Assembly: GCA_964418585.1 (NCBI GenBank)
Contig: CAYQMG010000048.1
Span: forward strand, 50,084 to 114,083
Source: JAJRTE01 sp964418585
Lineage (GTDB): Bacteria; Myxococcota_A; UBA796; JAJRTE01
Direction: 5' to 3'
Length of the DNA stretch: 64,000 nucleotides
Position 1 is the first letter of the stretch. Each line of letters opens with the position of its first letter. Below the pieces are notes generated by a model, which had not been told where the DNA came from, made no database searches, and saw only the letters and a list, made by a program, of their open reading frames with translations. Made by a program: the position numbers and the translations under genes. This document shows positions 60,433-64,000 of the stretch, in pieces.

Positions 60433-60470
60433 TATCGTGGGTGTAGGTGCACGCTCGCCCACCCGTGATA
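60433..60470 (+). promoter_or_regulatory. 5'-terminal stem-loop of the apr transcript
   Basis: TATCGTGGGTG (60433-60443) pairs over 11 bp (two G-U pairs) with CACCCGTGATA (60460-60470), loop 16 nt. It would begin almost at the predicted transcript end. Hairpins at the very 5' end protect mRNAs from RNA pyrophosphohydrolase and RNase E, which suits a highly expressed gene. Confidence 0.5.
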
Positions 60471-60581
60471 CAGGAGGAGTGGAGGACGCCGCGAGGCTTC
60501 CTGGGGCCGCTCCCGTGCAGTTTGGTCCACGGAGCAACGCAAACACTCAACACGGCCATTCCGGCCAAGGAGGAAAGACGG

Positions 60582-61019
60582 ATGCCAAGTTTTGTGAACC
60601 CGGAGAAGTGTGACGGGTGCAAGGCGCTCGACAAGACGGCGTGCCAGTACATCTGTCCGAACGACCTGATGGTACTGAACAAGGACTTGATGAAGGCGTA
60701 CAATCAGGAGCCGGAGCAGTGCTGGGAATGCATGTGCTGCGTGAAGATCTGCCCCCAGCAGGCGATTGACGTGAGGGGGTATGCGGACTTCGTGCCCATG
60801 GGAGCGTCCGTGGTGCCCATGCGTTCGACTGACAACATCATGTGGACGGTGAAGTTCCGGAACGGGATGATCAAGCGCTTCAAGTTCCCCATCCGGACGA
60901 CGCCGGAGGGGAAGGCGGACCCGAGCGGTGGGTTCTCGACGGAGCCGACGCTGGACGGACCGGTTCTGTTCACCGAGCCGGATTCTCTTGGGTTGACCGA
61001 AGTTTGGACCAAGAATTGA
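60582..61019 (+). CDS. aprB: Adenylylsulfate (APS) reductase beta subunit
   Basis: 145 aa, normal length. Ferredoxin-like domain with eight Cys for two [4Fe-4S] clusters: CDGCKALDKTACQYICP and CWECMCCVKICP. The Trp/Tyr-rich remainder (YADFVPMGASVVPMRSTDNIMW) and the C-terminal tail that wraps around AprA are present. It passes electrons, probably from QmoABC, to the FAD of AprA. AAGGAGGAAAG at good spacing fixes ATG 60582. 16 nt before aprA. Confidence 0.98.
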   Translation: MPSFVNPEKCDGCKALDKTACQYICPNDLMVLNKDLMKAYNQEPEQCWECMCCVKICPQQAIDVRGYADFVPMGASVVPMRSTDNIMWTVKFRNGMIKRFKFPIRTTPEGKADPSGGFSTEPTLDGPVLFTEPDSLGLTEVWTKN

Positions 61020-61035
61020 GAAGGGGGTAGAAGAC

Positions 61036-62910
61036 ATGGCCAACATCGAGACAGTCGTAGTGGAAACCGACCTTCTGATTCTTGGAGGCGGGATGGCGGC
61101 GTGCGGCGCCGCGGTGGAGGCTTCCTACTGGGCGAAGCAGGCTGGCCTGAAGGTCACGCTGGTGGACAAGGCGGCGATGGACCGCAGCGGCGCGGTGGCG
61201 ATGGGTCTGTCCGCGATCAACCAGTACATCGGCCTGAAGGACGGGGCCAACACGATTCAGGACTACGTGGACTACGTCCGGAACGACCTGATGGGCATCA
61301 CCCGTGAGGATCTGGTGGCGAGCATCGCGCGTCACGTGGACTCCACGGTGCACCTGTTCGAGAAGTGGGGCCTCCCGATCTGGAAGGACAAGGAAGGCAA
61401 CTACGTGCATGAGGGCCGTTGGCAGCTCATGATCAACGGTGAGTCGTACAAGATCATCGTGGCCGAGGCTGCGAAGAACGCGCTTGGGACCGAGAACATC
61501 TACGAGCGTGTCTTCATCACCGGTCCGTTGATGGACGGAAACCGCTGCGTGGGCGCGGTTGGTTTCAGCGTGCGCGAAGACAAGTTCTACGTGTTCAAGT
61601 CCCGGGCGACCCTGGTGGCCATGGGCGGAACCGTGGGCGTGTTCAAGCCGCGGTCGTCGGGTGAGGGCGCGGGTCGTGCCTGGTACCCGCCGTTCAACAG
61701 CGGTGCGTCCACCTACTTCACCCTGATGGCGGGTGCGGAGCTGACGTGCCAGGAAGTCCGGTTCATCCCGGTGCGTTTCAAGGATGCCTACGGCCCTGTG
61801 GGCGCCTGGTTCCTCCTGTTCAAGTCCCGGGCGACCAATGCGCTGGGCGAGGCCTACATGGAGACGCGGCGTCCGGAGCTGGACAACTGGCAGCCGTACG
61901 GCCACGTGAAGCCGGTGCCTGCGAACCTGCGCAACTGGCTCATGATGCTGGACGTGATGGAAGGCAAGGGGCCCATCTACATGAGGACGGAAGAGGCGAT
62001 CAAGAAGATCGCGGAATCCGAGGGCGATCCGAAGAAGGCCAAGCGGAAGCTGAAGGAACTGGAATCGGAGGCCTGGGAAGACTTCCTGGACATGACCATC
62101 TCCCAGGCGCTGCTCTGGGCGGCGACCAACATCCAGCCGGAGCAGAAGCCGTCGGAAATCGCTGCGGCCGAGCCTTACTTCATCGGCTCCCACAGCGGCG
62201 CGTCGGGTGCCTGGGTGAGCGGACCGAAGGACCTGGCACCGGAAGAGTACTTCTGGGGCTACGAGAACCTGTCCACCACCGAGAGCATGTTCTGTGCGGG
62301 TGACGCTTCCGGCGCTTCCTCGCACAAGTTCTCCTCCGGCTCCCTGACCGAGGGCCGGATTGCGGCCAAGTCTGCGATTCGGTACCTGGTGAACGAGAAG
62401 CCCGAGTTTGGGAACTACGACGACGCGGAGATCGAGGCGCTCAAGGAGGCCACCTACAAGCCGCTCGAGGTCTACGCGGAGAACAAGGACAAGACGACGC
62501 AGGACGACGTGAATCCGCACTACATCCTGCCGAAGATGTTCCAGATGCGCCTGCAGAAGATGATGGACGAGTACGCGGGCGGCGTCACGGCCCAGTTCTC
62601 CACTTCCAAGGCCAACCTCGAGAAGTGCCTCGAACTCCTCACCTTCCTCCGTGAGGACAGTGAGAAGCTGGGCGCCCGCAACCTGCACGAACTCATGCGG
62701 GCCTGGGAGAACAAGCACCGGATGTATCAGGCCGAGGCTCACGTCCGGTCGATCCTCTTCCGTGAGGAGACCCGGTGGCCTGGCTACTACTTCCGGGCGG
62801 ACTACCCGAAGATGGACGAGGAGAACTGGAAGGTGTTCGTGAACACCAAGTACGATCCGAAGACGGGTGAGTGGACCCTGCGCAAGGTGCCCGTCATCAG
62901 CATGTTCTGA
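61036..62910 (+). CDS. aprA: Adenylylsulfate (APS) reductase alpha subunit
   Basis: 624 aa, a little shorter than the roughly 660 aa of Desulfovibrio enzymes. FAD fold VETDLLILGGGMAACGAAVEA; substrate-site segments VRFIPVRFKDAYGPVGAW and IGSHSGASGAWVSGPKDLAP contain the conserved Arg and His; FCAGDASGASSHKFSSGSLTEGRIAAKSA is the second FAD motif. It reversibly reduces APS to sulfite and AMP in the cytoplasm. A strong terminator (62927) follows, so apr is transcribed apart from the qmo genes, at least in part. Confidence 0.98.
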   Translation: MANIETVVVETDLLILGGGMAACGAAVEASYWAKQAGLKVTLVDKAAMDRSGAVAMGLSAINQYIGLKDGANTIQDYVDYVRNDLMGITREDLVASIARHVDSTVHLFEKWGLPIWKDKEGNYVHEGRWQLMINGESYKIIVAEAAKNALGTENIYERVFITGPLMDGNRCVGAVGFSVREDKFYVFKSRATLVAMGGTVGVFKPRSSGEGAGRAWYPPFNSGASTYFTLMAGAELTCQEVRFIPVRFKDAYGPVGAWFLLFKSRATNALGEAYMETRRPELDNWQPYGHVKPVPANLRNWLMMLDVMEGKGPIYMRTEEAIKKIAESEGDPKKAKRKLKELESEAWEDFLDMTISQALLWAATNIQPEQKPSEIAAAEPYFIGSHSGASGAWVSGPKDLAPEEYFWGYENLSTTESMFCAGDASGASSHKFSSGSLTEGRIAAKSAIRYLVNEKPEFGNYDDAEIEALKEATYKPLEVYAENKDKTTQDDVNPHYILPKMFQMRLQKMMDEYAGGVTAQFSTSKANLEKCLELLTFLREDSEKLGARNLHELMRAWENKHRMYQAEAHVRSILFREETRWPGYYFRADYPKMDEENWKVFVNTKYDPKTGEWTLRKVPVISMF

Positions 62911-62926
62911 TCCAGCTCTCATGATT

Positions 62927-62973
62927 GCCCCAGGTGTGTCGCCTTCCACGCGACCGCCTGGGGCGTTTTTGTT
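62927..62973 (+). terminator. Intrinsic terminator after aprA
   Basis: GCCCCAGG (62927-62934) pairs with CCTGGGGC (62957-62964), with an inner GTCGC/GCGAC pairing, followed by GTTTTTGTTT. It is 17 nt after the aprA stop. The best terminator in the window. The 148 nt from here to 63122 must hold any promoter for the next genes; none is obvious. Confidence 0.9.
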
Positions 62974-63121
62974 TCCTGGCGCCTCTTCGACGCCCCGTCG
63001 CCGACATCCACAGCGGTCCGATACCCCGCCGTGGAATTCAAGAACGTTTGCACTCGTGCAGCACCCGGCTCCAGCTTGCCGTCCACGAGCCAAGACTCGC
63101 TGCCAAAGGTGGTCGATTGCC

Positions 63122-63931
63122 ATGAAAAAACAACCTCACGAAGAAAAGTTGCCCTACTCTCTCCGAGACCGCCGGCAGGTTGCCCCCGACGATACCTTCT
63201 CGTTTGCGTGCAACCCTTCCGTCCCGTGCTTTACCCGGTGTTGCGCCGACATCAACATCCTCCTCACTCCATTGGACGTCCTCTACCTGGCGCGGAAAAT
63301 CGGAATTTCCACCACGGAGTTCCTGGACGAGTACACGCTCATCCCCATCACCAAGGATCTCCATCTCCCCGTGGTGCTCCTCAAGATGGGAGACGACCCG
63401 GAGAAGCGTTGCCATTTCCTCGGAGACCAGGGGTGCACCGTCTACGAAGCCCGGCCGTGGTCCTGCAGGATGTATCCCCTCGGCATGGCACTACCCCCGG
63501 CCAGGGCCGGCGTCGAACCAAAGCCCATCTACTTCCTGTTCGAGGATGAATTCTGCGATGGGCACAAGGAACCTCAAACCTGGACCCCGACTTCCTGGCG
63601 GGAGAACCAGGGACTGATGGAACGGGAATCCCTCGAGGAGGAGTTCCGAAAGCTCGTCTCACACCCCTGGTTCATCGGGGGACGACAGCTCGACCCCAAG
63701 CGGATCGAGATGTTTCACATGGCGTGCTACGACTTGGACCGATTCCGCAGATTCGTGTTCGAATCGACGTTCCTGACACGATTCGAACTCGAGGACGATC
63801 TGGTCGAAACGATACGGACAGACGACGAGGCCCTCTACCGGTTTGCATGCCGGTGGCTGCGTTTTGCCCTGTTTGGAGAGCCAACGATGAGCGTGCGAGC
63901 GAGCGCGCGAGAAGCAGGGAGGAATCGATGA
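63122..63931 (+). CDS. YkgJ-family cysteine-cluster protein between aprBA and qmo
   Basis: 269 aa. ATG 63122 follows AAAGGTGG. The YkgJ/CxxCxxCC-type motifs are clear: FACNPSVPCFTRCCADINILLTP, then KRCHFLGDQGCTVYEARPWSCRMYPLG. The family is thought to bind zinc or an Fe-S cluster, but its function is poorly known. Linker ITKDLHLPVVLLKM and the C-terminal helices (IEMFHMACYDLDRFRRFVF) have no motif I recognise. The stop overlaps the qmoA ATG (ATGA), so it is translationally coupled to qmoA, which suggests a task in Apr/Qmo maturation or control. Confidence 0.85.
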   Translation: MKKQPHEEKLPYSLRDRRQVAPDDTFSFACNPSVPCFTRCCADINILLTPLDVLYLARKIGISTTEFLDEYTLIPITKDLHLPVVLLKMGDDPEKRCHFLGDQGCTVYEARPWSCRMYPLGMALPPARAGVEPKPIYFLFEDEFCDGHKEPQTWTPTSWRENQGLMERESLEEEFRKLVSHPWFIGGRQLDPKRIEMFHMACYDLDRFRRFVFESTFLTRFELEDDLVETIRTDDEALYRFACRWLRFALFGEPTMSVRASAREAGRNR

Positions 63932-64000
63932 GTGGGACGACACCTGGTTCACTATTGGTGATAGGTGGAGGGATAGCGGGCGTAACGAGCGCCGTGGAGG
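63928..64000 (+). CDS. qmoA: QmoA, start of the quinone-interacting oxidoreductase operon (truncated)
   Basis: Only the first 24 codons are inside the window. They read SGTTPGSLLVIGGGIAGVTS followed by AVE, an FAD-binding GGGIAG fold as at the N-terminus of HdrA-like QmoA. GGGAGGAATCG precedes the ATG, which overlaps the upstream stop. Position after aprBA is the classic site of qmoABC, whose product passes quinol electrons to AprAB. Identity rests on context plus the short N-terminus. Confidence 0.8.
   Translation, partial: MSGTTPGSLLVIGGGIAGVTSAVE

Larger units (their letters stand above)
59641..60581. other. AT-rich divergent control region between dsrA and aprB
   Basis: About 940 nt without a convincing gene, separating the dsr operon (left) from aprBA (right). 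Between about 59,700 and 60,000 the sequence is clearly richer in A+T than its surroundings, with runs such as AAAATTTTTTG. It holds the dsrA promoter, the aprB promoter with its 5' hairpin, and a motif TATTGACAAG(G)CGC occurring twice on the minus strand (59798 and 59981 leftwards). Short open frames near 60000-60400 lack ribosome sites. Confidence 0.6.

Overview
The window is about 65% G+C with densely packed genes. It comes from a Gram-negative anaerobe that respires sulfate. The evidence is a complete reductive dissimilatory sulfite reductase operon (dsrABD, dsrC, dsrMKJOP and a fused sirohaem synthase), the APS reductase genes aprBA, and the start of qmoA at the right edge. DsrD is present and no dsrL- or dsrE/F/H-like gene is seen, so the pathway is the reducing type. 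Lipoprotein signals, outer-membrane-like barrels and an ADP-heptose kinase indicate a Gram-negative envelope. One secreted protein ends in a MYXO-CTERM-like tail (Gly-Cys-Gly-Gly, one membrane helix, Arg cluster), and the left side has a full 2-oxoglutarate dehydrogenase operon and large FG-GAP, Ig and protease proteins. That mixture suggests a sulfate reducer in or near Myxococcota or Desulfobacterota. The phylum is an inference, not a measurement.

Layout. 1-4.05 kb: truncated TetR regulator, then a secreted subtilase-fold protein with FG-GAP repeats. 4.2-11.9 kb: long-chain acyl-CoA synthetase followed by sucA-sucB-lpd. 11.9-13.7 kb: GH9 cellulase-type lipoprotein. 13.8-21.4 kb: a run starting at a good sigma-70-type promoter, with heptose kinase, yicC, gmk, rel/spoT, and a BMP-type nucleoside-binding protein with its double ATPase. 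21.5-25.8 kb: small secreted and membrane proteins and a leftward SPFH / ribbon-helix-helix / M48 peptidase / EcsC group. 26-28.4 kb: a tandem phosphoribosyltransferase and a predicted outer-membrane protein. 28.6-35.8 kb: a large multidomain secreted peptidase, a caspase-fold protein lacking its catalytic dyad, a TlpA-type thioredoxin and a barrel-like lipoprotein. 35.8-41.7 kb: NAD epimerase, SDR and methyltransferase operon, MYXO-CTERM protein, trans-aconitate-type methyltransferase. 41.7-47.2 kb: polytopic membrane proteins of GT-C appearance and an unrecognised three-gene membrane operon. 47.2-59.6 kb: the leftward dsr operon. 59.6-60.6 kb: an AT-rich divergent control region. 60.6-64 kb: aprBA, a strong terminator, a YkgJ-type cysteine-cluster gene, and the start of qmoA.

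How the genes work together. QmoABC passes quinol electrons to AprAB, which reduces APS to sulfite. DsrAB, helped by DsrD and the sirohaem made by the terminal CysG fusion, reduces sulfite onto DsrC. DsrMKJOP re-reduces the DsrC trisulfide using membrane electrons. ATP sulfurylase (sat) is not in the window. The acyl-CoA synthetase and the 2-oxoglutarate dehydrogenase operon suggest oxidation of fatty acids or organic acids through the TCA cycle as an electron source. The CDS calls in the metabolic blocks are secure. The promoters, operators and hairpins were found by eye and are predictions.
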